From Echria macrotheca (Eukaryota > Ascomycota > Sordariomycetes > Sordariales > Schizotheciaceae): 64,000 bases of DNA. The notes beneath the pieces were generated by a model. The model was not told where the DNA came from and did no database searches. It saw nothing but the letters and a program-made list of their open reading frames with translations. Below, piece by piece: positions 11,601 to 22,497 of this stretch. The stretch spans positions 248,001 to 312,000 of the forward strand of contig MU839838.1 in the NCBI GenBank assembly GCA_030411725.1. Direction: 5' to 3'. The position numbers and the translations under genes are program-made. The first letter of the stretch is position 1. Every line of letters starts with the position of its first letter.

Positions 11601-13344
11601 ATGAAGGCTGCTCTGGTCGCATCTCTCCTCGGACTGGCATATGCCGACTGGCAGTTCAAGTCCCGCACGGATCTTGCTCCTCCTCGACTGAACATCACGA
11701 TCCCGGCCACCAAGGACGCCGACAACGGATACCTATTTGTCGCCCCTTTTGCCGGCTACCCTGATACCCCAACGGAGCAGCATGGCCCACGTCAGGCCGG
11801 TCCCTACATCTTCCGCGACAACGGAGATCTGGTCTGGTCGGGCTATGGCATCTACAGCATTTGGAGCACCAATTTCCAGGCCGGGCGGTGGAAGGGCAAG
11901 GACGTCCTCTTCAGCTTTGAAGGCGACCACAACGCCGGGTACGGTCATGGCCATGGACATGTAACCATCATGGACCAGCATTACGAGACGATCCGGGAGT
12001 TGCGTGCAGGAAATCACAAGCTCGTTGACAAGCATGAGTTCCACATTGTCAACGAGGAGACTGGTCTCATTCAGATCTACCAACCAGTGCCACGCGACCT
12101 GACGGCCTGGGGAGGAAGTCCGGAGCAGCAGTGGATTGTGAATGCCATCATCCAGGGTTAGTCTTCATGCGTTCCAGTGTTTCTTCAAGGTGAGGCACTG
12201 ACAATTCACGCAGAGCTGGATATATCCACCGGCAGGCTCCTCTTTGAGTGGTCCAGTCTCGATTACGTCTCGCCTGACGGTGCGTCTCTGCCATTTTTTC
12301 GTGACCATGAACTCACAATCCATAGAGGCTGTCCTCCCCCTGAACCCAGGACAAGCCGGGTCTGGATACAACTCGTCGGATGCCTGGGACTACTTTCACA
12401 TCAACAGCGTCGACAAGGATGCAGCCGGTAACTACCTCATCTCGGCCCGGGATGCGTGCGCGGTTCTCAAGATCAATGGGACTGACGGATCTGTCATTTG
12501 GCGACTGAACGGGAAGCGTAGTGACTTCACGGTTGACGACGACGCCAAGTTTTGTTTCCAGCACCACGCGCGCTGGCTCGCGCAGGACGACCATGTTGAG
12601 GTCATCAGCCTGTACGACAACTCGGCGCATGGCAGCGAGCATGGGACCGGACGGGAGGTGCACACGGCCGAGTTCAGCAGCGGTAAGATCGTCAAGTTGG
12701 ACACGCGGAAGTGGACCGCACACCTCGTGCAGGGGTATTACCCTCCCAAGGGATACAAGCTGTTGTCGAAGAGCCAGGGGTCGACGCAGGTGCTGGCGTC
12801 CGGAAACGTCCTCGTCAACTGGGGCTCGGAAGGTGCTGTGACGGAGTACAAGGCCAGTGGCGAGGTCGTCTTCCACGCTTACATGGACAGCGGAGATCTT
12901 GCTAAGGGCGTTGAGAACTATCGAGCCTTCAAGTACAACTGGACGGGCTTGCCGAACGAAGAGCCGGCCATCGTGGCGCTGTCGCGTGAGGACGGCACGG
13001 GGACGACGGTGTACGTCAGCTGGAACGGCGATACCGAGACGGCGGTTTGGCGGTTCTTCGAGGTCACGGACGCGTATGGTTCCCGCTCGTTTCTGGGCGA
13101 GGCTGAGCGCACCGGCTTTGAAACGGCTCTCTTTGTGCCGGGACGGGGGGAGCTGACTCGCGTTTCCGCGGAGGCAGTCGACACTCACGGTAGAGTTCTA
13201 CGCGTGACTAGCGAGGTCGGCGTTGAGCCTGAGGTTTTGCCTGGCCGAGTGAAGGGTGTTTCCGCTGGATTCAAGAAGCAGGTTGCCGGCTACTGGGAGG
13301 ACTGTGGGCTCCCAAAGATCCCTCGCGTTGCGAAGGATCTTTAG
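11601..13344 (+). CDS. Secreted arylsulfotransferase-like (ASST family) protein
   Basis: Three exons, 11601-12156, 12214-12279 and 12326-13344 (introns 57 and 46 nt, acceptors CGCAG and CATAG), giving 546 residues. A short signal peptide (MKAALVASLLGLAYA) is followed by a mature protein starting DWQFKSR. The body looks like a six-bladed propeller of the fungal Arylsulfotran_2 group: KHEFHIVNEETGLI in the first third, DAWDYFHINSVDKDAAGNYLI and a FQHHARWLAQDD segment in the middle, and NVLVNWGSEGAVTEY later. Bacterial members transfer sulfate between phenols; fungal members are secreted and of unproven activity. Stop TAG at 13342. Confidence 0.85.
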
Positions 13345-13721
13345 GTGAAGCATTCCACAGCGTCATTGAGCGCCAGTGTGGCTCCCCATCGTGGCATCGA
13401 ATTTCCTAGTCGTCCTGTCACTCATTTCCTCCACCTTCCAACTCCTAAATTGTCAAACACACACACAAGAGATGGCTATTGCTTGGATGTTTACACACTA
13501 CTTTGTTGATTGCAGTCATTACAGCATGAGAAGACTTTACGATTTCTGTCACAATCTGATAGTCTAAAAAACAGTAACGACCACTAGCTTGGCTCTGCTT
13601 TCCCTCCTTTCCCCGTCAGAGTTAAGGCGGCTAAATCCACGCGATTTATCAGAACTTCCTGCGCTCCGTCTAACAACCCAAGTTGAACCAACAATCACCT
13701 GTCAGGGATTGGTGTCCATCC
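13345..13721. other. Intergenic region between convergent genes
   Basis: Tail-to-tail spacer; AT-richer than the flanking genes, no further structure seen. Confidence 0.6.
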
Positions 13722-14257
13722 TTAGAAGCGACTCACCTTGACCTCAACGGTTCCCAGTGCTCCGCTGTTGAGGCTCGCGCCAGTGGCGGACACAGTCCAC
13801 TTCTCATTGACCTCCTTCACACTGAAAGTGTTCTTCTTCGACCCCCATGGACAGTCCCAGTAGAGCTCGCAAATCTTGGTATTGCCATAGTAGAGGTCCA
13901 CATGGCCTTCAGTGCCGGAAGCGGCGTCGCTGCGGCCGCAGGCAGCGACGTCCCCGGTCTCACCCGGACCGATGACCACACTGTCGACTTCAGTTGGTGA
14001 AATCTCGTGGTCTTTGTTGTCCCACTCGTAGAACTTTCCCCTGTAAACGGAAATAGCGTGTAAGTAGGTGCTCGGTGGCAGAACGACACAACGTACCAGT
14101 CGAGATGTGCATTTTGGACATTGATTGATCCGTCACCTGCATCCGAGTATTTGATGGACATATGAACCCACTGGGCGTAGGCAGCATGGGCAGCGGAAGC
14201 CATGTTTAGGGCAATGGCAAGGGCCAACCCGAACTTGGAGAATGAGATGCAGACCAT
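13722..14257 (-). CDS. Aegerolysin family protein
   Basis: Two exons, 14257-14097 and 14040-13722, with a 56-nt intron (GTACGT...TACAG); 159 residues. The N-terminal 25 residues are a likely signal sequence (ALAIALNMASAAHA). The rest is a full-length aegerolysin domain: AQWVHMSIKY at the start, GKFYEWDNKDHEISP after the intron, then PGETGDVAACGRSDAASGTEG and YWDCPWGSKKN, ending with LNSGALGTVEV. Aegerolysins are small acidic beta-sandwich proteins that bind membrane sphingolipids; some need a MACPF partner to make pores, and no such partner is in this window. The start at 14257 rather than the in-frame ATG at 14329 is preferred because a TATAAAG box lies at 14361-14367. Confidence 0.9.
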
Positions 14258-14360
14258 GTTGGTGTAGCGTTGGATTGAAGTGCAGTGTATTCGCGCTGTT
14301 TGAGGACTTGTGGGTTGAACTTGGTTCATTGGGTATCTCCGAGGGGGTAAGTTGCCCCCC

Positions 14361-14367
14361 CTTTATA
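14361..14367 (-). promoter_or_regulatory. TATA box of the aegerolysin gene
   Basis: TATAAAG on the minus strand about 105 nt upstream of the chosen ATG; it leaves too little room for a leader before the ATG at 14329, so it helps decide the start. Confidence 0.55.
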
Positions 14368-15175
14368 CACCCATCTTTCGAGGTATCTTGGGCACTTGAA
14401 ACCGACTCGGCCTCGCTGGTGCGCATGTTTATCTTCCTGGTCCCGGCTTTCGTGCTCCTTGTACTTAATCTGGGTTTGTATCAACTGCTTTGTTCAAGTG
14501 CTCACTCTACTCGTACTATAGTAATGCAGCATTTGCCGGAAATCGTATGATAACTCACTACTCAGCCCCAATTTGCGACCACCTATGTGACAGGTAGTAC
14601 CAGTGGTGAAGGCAGTAAAGTCATGTCAGACTGAATACTTGTCGGTGTCGACGTAGCACAGGGGAGTACCGATAGAATTACGGTAGGGCAAATTGCTCCC
14701 GACTACCCCGTGCGAGTGATACAGTCTGTGTCGACTAGACCGACAGCTGAGCCGTCAGGCCATCAACTCCCTGATCCAGTGGTATTGGGTGCGCCGTCTT
14801 GAGGGGCCTCGACCCTGCGAAAGGGACCTCGTTGAACATTTTCACTGCGACACTGTCTAAGGCAATGAATGAGGCGTACAAGCTTATCGTGACTTGCGAG
14901 TACTATACGTTCTACGGTGGCTGTGGAGCCATGATTTGTTGAATGTTGTCTCATGATCATGTGATCTTTTGCAGAACCCTAGCTGAATTTCGATGCGGTC
15001 GTCATGTTTTCCGCCATTTCACAGGAGCGAGTAGTTAGAGTACCAATGCAGGATCATGTTAGTAAATTAGCGTGAAAGGATGTCAAGAGAGGCACTCAAT
15101 TTCACCTGAAGAGCATGGCGGTTACAGACCAGAACAAATTTAATTTAGAAAACAACTCAGTAGGCGACCTACAAC
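14368..15175. other. Intergenic region
   Basis: Between two minus-strand genes. No coding potential that I can support. Confidence 0.55.
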
Positions 15176-16222
15176 TCAGAGTACGTACATCCCAATGATG
15201 ATGACAAACCCAGCCACCACAGCTGCCAAGGAGATGTTACGGGATGGCGCCCGGGAGTGAAAGTCAGCGGGCCAGGTATTCCCAGGTGTCCACTGTCCAC
15301 CGCCGTTGGAGGTTCCCGGCCCAGCATTTCCATTGCCCTCCGGAGTCTCACCACCCATACCGCCGCTCCCGGATACTGCGCCCCCTTGTCCACCAGCTGG
15401 TCCACCAGCCTGTCCGCCGGTTGGTCCGTCAGCTTGCTCACCAGCTTGGCCACCAGCTTCTGGACTCGTCGTACTCCCTCCACTCGAACCACCACTCGAA
15501 CCACCACTCGAACCACCACTCGAACCAGCCCCGCTGCCCACAGCCTGCTGACACGTCCCGGTGGGTGGAACAGCACCCTGATCCGCAACGGTGACATCAG
15601 GCCCCGGATCGGGAAACTTTACATTGGTCGAATCAACCGTCCGACAGCCATTCCCAATATTGGCCAGAAACGCCGTCGGCCGGCTATCAAACGGCACGCT
15701 CTCGGCCGCATCCCTCTTCCCCCCTCCGCTCTCAATCTTGACCACCGCACAGTTCATGTAAAACTCACGGTTGCCCAGGTTATTAAGCCAAGTCCATGCG
15801 AACAGCGCGGCACCCGAGGACGGAGTATCACTCGGCACGCGGAACGGAAACGAAGAGTCGCCGCTGCCCGCCGGACAGCCGCCCTCGTAGCTGTGGATCA
15901 CTCGAAAGGTCTTGCCGCCGTCGAGAGACAGCGAGGCCTGGCAGGATCCGCCGCCGTGGGCTGCGCCGCCCGAGATGGTCATCTTGTAAGAGCCGCCTGG
16001 AGCCCATGATGTGACGGGTGTGCCGGCGGGGGTGCCGAGGAGCTTGTGGTAGCCTTTGCAGGGGTAGTCACTCCCGGAAGCTGACAAGGGGGCGGTCATG
16101 GAGTAGTCAATGTCGGAGGGCGAGGAGAAGGGGTTGTTCTTACCCTTGAGTGCCGGGGGGTCAGAGAGGTACATGTGTGCTGTCGCGGTCCCGACAGACG
16201 CGAGGAGGGCGAGGAGCTTCAT
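15176..16222 (-). CDS. LPMO-like (AA11-type) secreted protein with membrane/GPI anchor
   Basis: Single exon, 348 residues. The signal peptide ends at residue 15, so the mature protein starts with His (HMYLSDPP), the copper-binding N-terminus required of lytic polysaccharide monooxygenases. A second His sits in GGAAHGGGSCQASL, and the domain closes with WTWLNNLGNREFYMNCAVV, which fits the AA11-like group of chitin-active or surface LPMOs. After about residue 230 comes a Ser/Gly linker encoded by a 12-bp tandem repeat (15481-15530), a Gly/Pro/Gln-rich region, and a C-terminal hydrophobic stretch (AAVVAGFVIIIGMYVL) suited to GPI attachment. A role at the fungal wall is inferred from the anchor. 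AA11 assignment over related families (X325 type) is not certain. Confidence 0.8.
   Translation of the reverse strand: MKLLALLASVGTATAHMYLSDPPALKGKNNPFSSPSDIDYSMTAPLSASGSDYPCKGYHKLLGTPAGTPVTSWAPGGSYKMTISGGAAHGGGSCQASLSLDGGKTFRVIHSYEGGCPAGSGDSSFPFRVPSDTPSSGAALFAWTWLNNLGNREFYMNCAVVKIESGGGKRDAAESVPFDSRPTAFLANIGNGCRTVDSTNVKFPDPGPDVTVADQGAVPPTGTCQQAVGSGAGSSGGSSGGSSGGSSGGSTTSPEAGGQAGEQADGPTGGQAGGPAGGQGGAVSGSGGMGGETPEGNGNAGPGTSNGGGQWTPGNTWPADFHSRAPSRNISLAAVVAGFVIIIGMYVL
15481..15530. repeat. In-frame 12-bp tandem repeat in LPMO linker
   Basis: About four copies of CGAACCACCACT encoding the SSGG linker units on the minus strand; likely to vary in copy number between strains. Confidence 0.8.
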
Positions 16223-16534
16223 GTTGGTGGTTGGTGGTGAGGTCGGAGCTGTAGGTCGGTGTGTGTAAGTCGGGATAGGTCCGGATTCCTCTGGTGAATC
16301 TCTGATGGTGAATGACAGAATCCGGCGGTGTTACCTCTGTTTTTAAGTGTGAAGGACAAACAAACCAAGGGAAAACAAGAGGGAGTGTTCGACGATGAAA
16401 ACACTGTTCAGACGGTGCACGGTGCGGGTGTGGAAACATGACACGCGGAGAAAGAAACAGGAAGCAACGCGAGTGAACCATGGCATTGTAAACACAAAGA
16501 CCTTGCTGGAAAAGACAAAGACAGCACCCATCTG
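16223..16534. other. Intergenic region
   Basis: Upstream region of the LPMO-like gene; no further gene seen. Confidence 0.5.
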
Positions 16535-16806
16535 CTACCCGGACCTTTGAGCAGTCTCTTGGTTCTCTTGGTTCTGCGTCTTGACCACCACTTCGCAACT
16601 AAACACCTTCACCCTCTTATCCCTCCACCCAACTCCCATTTCCATTGAATAACGGTGGAAGTTCCATTCTCCACAGCTCTCATCCGGCACAGCATCCTCA
16701 TGGTCGACAACCTCCCAGCCGTCGTCGTTGTCTGTTTCTATCGAGGGTTAGGGTTGTTTTAGGATAGGAGAAGCCACTCACTGGACGTTCCGCCTTGTTG
16801 TGCCAT
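16535..16806 (-). CDS. Small hypothetical protein, 75 residues
   Basis: Two exons, 16806-16782 and 16737-16535. The 44-nt intron has GTGAGT, a CTAAC branch site and a GATAG acceptor and restores frame exactly, which is the main support. The predicted protein is acidic at the start of exon 2 (TDNDDGWEVVDHEDAVPDE), then basic (GWRDKRVKVFSCEVVV), and ends in a Gln/Asn/Glu-rich tail. No family recognised. The divergent Gtr1 gene starts 254 bp away. It could be an artefact; conservation of the WEVVDHED segment in related species would settle it. Confidence 0.5.
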
Positions 16807-17059
16807 TTCGACCACCAGACAGGAATGAAGTGGAATTAAGCTTTGGTCCCGGCTCAGGAATTGCTGCTATACTTATGCCGAATCGCGCACACCTGTGCAC
16901 CACTGTATTGCCACTCTGTGCCGCGCGGATGGACGCCTGGAAAATCCAGTGTTGCATATGGACAGTCCCGCACTGTGTCCACACGGAGCATGGATTCACT
17001 AACCACAAACCCCTCCACTCATCTCATCACTCCGGGCATCACCCGCCATCCCCACGAGA

Positions 17060-18282
17060 ATGTCGGACCTCGACGGCAACTCGTCAGCCCCGGCCGGGGA
17101 CGCCTTCGGGCAGACCCAGACGCTCAAGAAGGTCAAGAAGCAAAAGGTGCTGCTGATGGGCAAGAGCGGCTCAGGCAAATCCAGCATGCGCAGCATCATC
17201 TTCAGCAACTTCCTCGCCCGCGACACCCGCCGCCTGTAAGCCCCCTTTTATGTCCCTTCCCCTCTGTCCGTCATTAACAACACAGAGGCGCCACCATCGA
17301 CATCGACCTGTCGCACGTCAAGTTCCTCGGCAACCTGACGCTCAACCTCTGGGACTGCGGCGGCCAGGAGGCCTTCATGGAGAACTACCTCTCGCAGCAG
17401 CGCGCCCACGTCTTCTCCAACGTCGGCGTGCTGATCTACGTCTTCGACATTGAGTCCCGCGGCGACGTCGAGCGCGACCTGGCCACGTACGTCAACATCA
17501 TCTCGGCGCTGGTGCAGTACTCGCGCGAGGCCAAGGTCTTCGTGCTCGTGCACAAGATGGACCTGATCCAGCCGGCCATGCGCGAGGCCGTCTTCGACCA
17601 GCGCGTCGCCCTCGTCCGGCGCAAGACCGCCGAGGCCGTCTCCATCGTGCGCAAGCAGAAGCCCGACGCCTCGGCACACCCGCAGTCCCCGCCCTTCCCA
17701 TCGACACAAATCCCCGACGTCGACCTCGACATGCAGCTCTTCGCCACGTCGATATGGGACCAGTCGCTCTACAAGGCCTGGGCGAGCATCATCCACGACC
17801 TCGTGCCGAACCTGGCCGTCATCGAAACCCAGCTCGCCTCGCTCGGCGTCGCCATCGACGCTGACGAGATCCTGCTCTTCGAGCGCACCTCGTTCCTCGT
17901 GGTGTCGAAATGGTCGAGCCGCGAGGGCGAGCGCAACCCGTACGGCGACCGGTTCGAGCGCATGAGCAACATCCTCAAGAGCTGGAAGCACACGTGCTCC
18001 AAGTTCACGGGCACGCCGCGCAACGCCGAGCAGTTCTCCGACTTCGAGTACAAGATGGGCCCCAACTTTGCCATGTTCGCCACAAAGTTCACCACCAACA
18101 CGTACATTCTCGTTTGCATGCCGCCCGGCGAGGCCCGCTTCAACAGCGCAAAGCTCAACGTGGCCGCCGCCAGGCCTTGGTTCCGCTTCCTCGACGGGCC
18201 GCCCGTCCCCATGTCGAGCTCGTCCCAGATGCTGGCAGGCGGTGGCTACGGCAGCGAGGCGGCTGGGGGGTCGGAGAGCTGA
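17060..18282 (+). CDS. gtr1: Rag GTPase Gtr1 (RagA/B type)
   Basis: Two exons, 17060-17235 and 17286-18282, with a 50-nt intron; 390 residues. The P-loop GKSGSGKSS lies at residues 34-42, followed by the switch II motif WDCGGQEAF with Gln, and the VLVHKMDLI base-recognition motif (an HKMD form that is usual for Rag GTPases). The C-terminal half has the roadblock-like domain. Gtr1 pairs with Gtr2 on the vacuole membrane and activates TORC1 when amino acids are available. A Ser/Gly tail (residues about 365-390) is an extra not seen in the core fold. An insertion with QKPDASAHPQSPPF near residue 195 is also extra. Confidence 0.93.
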
Positions 18283-18499
18283 CGAGGTTTCACAGTACAT
18301 CACTGACACGGCTGTAGAGGTAGGCGTTGGGCGTTGGAAAATTATGATATTCCACAATGTATGATCGCTGTGACCGGTGGCGCTGATGAGCTATCTGCTC
18401 ACCGTGTGGTCAACGCATCAAGTAATAAACTATCTGGTACGACCCTATTCATGTCTTCTCTAAACCTGCCAAACGCCGATGATCCCGGACCCTAATCCG

Positions 18500-19818
18500 T
18501 CAAACCCACTTGACCACAGCCGTGCCTCCTCTCTTGAACTCGGGAAGTTCGCCCAACACGAGATCCTTGTCCGTGTGATCCTTGTTGGGAAACGTCGTAG
18601 ATAGCACCCACGCACGACCCGAAGTCGACGGTGAGGCCCGTTGGATGAACTCGTACACATCGCCCACCGTCTGCGTTTGGTTGAAACGGGCAGGGAGACG
18701 GGTGCCATCGGGCAGCTGGATCCGCAGCATCAGTGTCGGCTGGCTATTGTCCACCCCCGTGGCCGGACCCGACGGGGTGGCGGGCGTGGTCGCGCTGACG
18801 GCAACGGGCGGCGCCGCAACCGCCTCGACTCCGGGCACTGGACTCCCCAGACGTCTACCCTCGCCTCCAAACGGACGGTACACCTTGGGCAGTTGCTTGT
18901 ACTTTTCTTGGTGCTGCATCAGCTTCACGTCCACCCGCTGCTCAATGCGCACATTCATCAGATGCAGCGGCGCTCTTCCCTGACGAATCATATTGAGGTC
19001 AGCCTGGTTCTGCGGGTCGTCGAAGCGGTGCAGAGGGCCGTCGTCGATGCTGAAGCCGTCTGTCCAAATGTGAAGGATTCGCTCTACCGCCGGCGTCTCT
19101 TCGGCCGTCGGGATCGGTTGTTGGGGGGGTTGGCCGACGCGGCGGCTCTCGACGCCGTCGCCGCCGAGCGTCTGGCCGCCACCGCCGAAGAATCTCGACG
19201 CGCGGGTCGCTTGTTCGGATTGGTGTTTTTTAGCATCACTACCGCGGTTAGTCACTGCGTACAGAAGTTATCGGTACGACATACGCCTTGGCCTTGGCAA
19301 CGATATCATTGATCAGTCTCCGGGGGTCGTTGGACCGCTGGCCGGGGTCCTGAACAGCCAATCCTGATTTCTCGCCGCCCGCAAACAGATCCCTGGGTCC
19401 ACGGCGGTCATCCTCGTCATCGTCTTCGTCGTCACCATCGTCCTCGTCATGGCTGTGGTTGCCACCGAGAGAACTCAGCGTCGCCAGGCCTGTCCGCTTT
19501 GGGGGCTTCTGGCTCTTTTTCGCCGACGACGACGAACCGGCGGCCTGAGGGGCGGGGCGGCCATCTAGTGTTCTGGGACCCGTATACTCTGGTTCGGCCG
19601 GGGCTTGAGTGTTCTGGGCGAGTTGATTCTCGTGGCTCTCGTCCATGTCGGCGAAGAAGGCCTCTGTGGCAGCCTCCGGATTCCAGTGGCTTGCCTCGAG
19701 GTACTCTAGGGCCTACACAAGTTAGCGGGGAATGGAAGACGAGCATGAGACGCACCTCTTCGAGAGAAGTCCCAGTGATATCGCGGAAGTTGAGGATGAT
19801 GTTATCACGGTCGGCCAT
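18500..19818 (-). CDS. shp1: Cdc48/p97 cofactor Shp1/p47 (UBA-SEP-UBX)
   Basis: Three exons, 19818-19756, 19712-19285 and 19238-18500; introns 43 and 46 nt; 409 residues. Domains in order: a UBA-like N-terminus (DRDNIILNFRDITGTSLEE then YLEASHWNPEAATEAFF), an acidic low-complexity stretch (DDGDDEDDDEDDRRG), the SEP domain (LHIWTDGFSIDDGPLHRFDDP ... NVRIEQRVDVKL) and a C-terminal UBX domain (LMLRIQLPDGTRLPARFNQ ... FPNKDHTDKDLVLGEL). This is the exact p47/Shp1 layout. The protein recruits the Cdc48 segregase to ubiquitinated substrates and works in membrane fusion, autophagosome formation and PP1 assembly. It lies tail-to-tail with Gtr1 with a 217-bp spacer. Confidence 0.94.
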
Positions 19819-20259
19819 CTTGTTGGTTTGTCTGGTTGCTGGGGATTGGGACAGAACAAAAAGTGATGGGAGCTGTAAGTGCAAGTTCGCGCAATCAGGC
19901 AGCTCTGTCGACACGCTGCCCCGCGGCCCCGCCACCAGCTAGGATTACCTAACGTCAGGTCTCCACTTGGTCTTCACTGAGCACACCGACACGACGGCAA
20001 CTTCCTGTTGAGCGGAAACAGTCAATTGACTGATGGCTGCTTATTTGCCTGGAAAGCGCGATTGACTGTGCCCAACAATCGGAACCAGCTTGCTCGCAAA
20101 CCCGCTACATCCACCGTTTTGCCCGGGGCCGGATTAATCCTCTCCCGATCCGACTGGTGTTCCTGGCTAGCTTCGGCAGCCCCACGCAGCTCCCTGCTCG
20201 CGCCGAGATCCTGCATCCCGGACTTCGGTCACCACGTCACGGCCGACTGCATCGCAACC
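19819..20259. promoter_or_regulatory. Bidirectional promoter region, shp1 / mim1
   Basis: 441 bp between two divergent start codons; no single element identified by eye. Confidence 0.5.
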
Positions 20260-20683
20260 ATGGCCTCAGACGAGACGCCAAACCCCATGGCCGAGTCGGG
20301 CGTTACTATCCGCTCCGACAGCGAGCAGTATTCGAATGGAGAAGACATCTCGCTGTCGCCGCCCTCGTCGTCGTCGCCCGCCGTCGTCCTCTACCAGCCG
20401 CCCACCTTCTGGTCCATCATCCGCGGCGTCACCATCAACCTGTTCCTCCCGTTCGTCAATGGCATGATGCTGGGATTTGGCGAGCTTTTTGCGCACGAGG
20501 CTGCCTTCCGGCTTGGATGGAGCGGTACCAGGGTAGGTTGTTTGGGTTTCCCGAGAAGCATGGCTGACGGCTCAGGTATTCCCGCTTTCTCGACGACAAG
20601 CGCACCCGATCGGGCCGGGGATTGAGGCGGTAGATAAGCCGAGGCGGAGGGTCAGGCTGGACGATCTGACAAGCTTGGAGTGA
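20260..20683 (+). CDS. mim1: Mitochondrial outer-membrane biogenesis protein Mim1/TOM13
   Basis: Two exons, 20260-20532 and 20576-20683 (43-nt intron with GTAGGT, CTGAC and CTCAG); 126 residues. A Ser-rich acidic N-terminus leads to the single membrane segment typical of TOM13: TFWSIIRGVTINLFLPFVNG followed by MMLGFGELFAHEAAFRLGW. In yeast Mim1, with Mim2, inserts alpha-helical proteins into the mitochondrial outer membrane and helps assemble the TOM complex. The second exon is basic and ends LDDLTSLE. The next gene downstream is the inner-membrane insertase Oxa1, same strand, 412 bp away. Confidence 0.92.
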
Positions 20684-21095
20684 CGGACACTGGGGCGGGG
20701 GAAACCGGCGGCACCTTCATTACCATAAAACATAGAGCACCTAGTGTTGCGGTTCAGTCAAGGCGTGGCGATTGTACAAGTACACTTAGCACGGCGAGTC
20801 GCAGGCGGCCCTTGTGGCGAACGATAAGGGCATCTGGCTCTGCTGTACATACGGCTGGCAGGATCTACGGCAACAAAATAAACATTATGGATAGACAGCA
20901 ATATTATGGATAACAGTGATTGCGATTGCGTAGCAGCTGCTGTCGGTGTCTGTGCACCATTGCCTCGCGGTCACGCGCGTGCTGGAGGTCGGGTTACGTA
21001 ATCTGCCGGGCCGGCGCGAACCCTGCGAAAATTTGGACCTAGACTTCCGAACCGTTCTGTCGGGACCGTTTGACGATTTCTCGACGCGCGACGAA
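20684..21095. other. Intergenic region mim1-oxa1
   Basis: Holds the mim1 3' end and the oxa1 promoter; nothing else recognised. Confidence 0.5.
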
Positions 21096-22497
21096 ATGTT
21101 ACCAAGTAGGGGGATTCTGCGAGCCGGCCAGTCCGTCGGACTCGCAAAGGCTGCTGTGAGGACGCCCACCATGATGGAAGTCTCTGCTGACAATTTAGAA
21201 CCGTCGACAGTTCGGCACGGTGCTTGCTAGGAGCCCGCTCAGTTCACAATATTCGGCTCGACGGATAGCAAGCCCCATAGCCCTCGCGGCATCCCACCAG
21301 CTTCTCGCGTCTCGACAAGCCCGGTATGCCTCGACGCAACCGACCGCTCCTCCGGCCGTGCCGGCCGACCCGCCCATTCCCGAGCTCTCGTCGAGCCCGA
21401 TCGATCTGACCGGCGCCGACCTCCTCAACATCCCCGAGCAGATTGGCTTCCTCAAAACGCTCGGGCTGGACTACGGCTGGGGTCCGACCTCGATCGTGCA
21501 GTGGTGTCTCGAGCACATCTATGTGTATACGGGCTTGCCGTGGTGGGCGTCGCTCGTCGTTCTTGCTGTCGGCGTCCGGGCCGTCATATTCAAGCCGGCC
21601 ATCCGGAGCTCCGCCGCGGCGCAAAAGATGCAGGACCTCAAGGCGGATCCCAAGTACAACGCTGTGGTGGAGAGCATGCGCGCGGCGACGGTGACAGGAG
21701 GCGGCACGGTCGAAGTCCTGGCCCGCCGCGCTGAGCAGGTCCGGATGCACAAGGCAGCGGGATACAGCGGATTCGATATGCTCCTACCCCAGCTCATCCA
21801 GATTCCCCTCGGCTTCGGCGCCTTCCGTCTCCTCAAGGGCATGGCAGATCTTCCGGTGGCCAGCATGGAAAACGGCGGCTTGCTCTGGTTCACCGACCTC
21901 ACCGTCGCCGACCCATTCTTCCTCCTGCCGCTCGCCACGGCCTGCCTCTTCGCCATGTCAATGAGGGTACGTTGATGTGTATTCTGGACTTCACTCGCTA
22001 ACCGCGCGTAGATTCCTATTCGCTACATGGCCAAGGAACAGCAACAGATGACCAAGATGATGTCCCTGGTCATGATGCCGATCGGGGCTTTGTTTACAAT
22101 CACCCTCCCGGCTGCCGTGCAGTTGTACTTTGTTCTTACGGCTGTGCTGCAGCTGCTGCAGTCGTCGGCATTCTATAACCCAACGATCCGCAAATTCTTG
22201 GGTCTCGGCCCTCTGAAATGGGGGCCATCTGGCGCCGCCCAGTCGGGGCCACGCACTACCAAGATGCTGTGGCAGAGCCCGCGGACGTTGAACACGACGG
22301 CACGGCCGGCCAAAAGCTCAGACACGGTGTTCTCGTCGCTACAGTCGGGCATCAGCCAGGCCAAGGCCAAGATGGCCGACATGAGCGCGAAGAAGGAGCA
22401 GAAGCTGGCGGCACGCAAGGCGCAAGAGTACGAGGAGAGGAGGGCATTGGAGGATAGAGAACGCCAGATGGCGCGCCGCGAAAAACGTTCTTCGTAG
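21096..22497 (+). CDS. oxa1: Mitochondrial inner-membrane insertase Oxa1
   Basis: Three exons, 21096-21155, 21199-21966 and 22012-22497; introns 43 and 45 nt; 437 residues. Exon 1 encodes only MLPSRGILRAGQSVGLAKAA, a basic amphipathic start of a presequence that continues with RRQFGTVLARSPL in exon 2. The YidC/Oxa1/Alb3 core follows, with WWASLVVLAVGVRAVIFKP (first core helix), a charged matrix loop with KMQDLKADPKYNA, GFDMLLPQLIQIPLGFGAF, and two late helices. A long Lys/Arg-rich matrix tail (AKMADMSAKKEQKLAARKAQ) fits the ribosome-binding C-terminus of Oxa1 rather than Cox18. The acceptor at TTTAG (21198) is preferred to CAG at 21210; both keep frame. Confidence 0.92.

Noticed and set aside
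15257..16009. 250-codon plus-strand frame opposite the LPMO-like gene
   Set aside because: Mirror of the real minus-strand coding exon, which has signal peptide, mature His and family motifs.
17248..18357. 369-codon minus-strand frame
   Set aside because: Antisense shadow of the Gtr1 exon, rich in Glu/Val/Leu as usual for such shadows.
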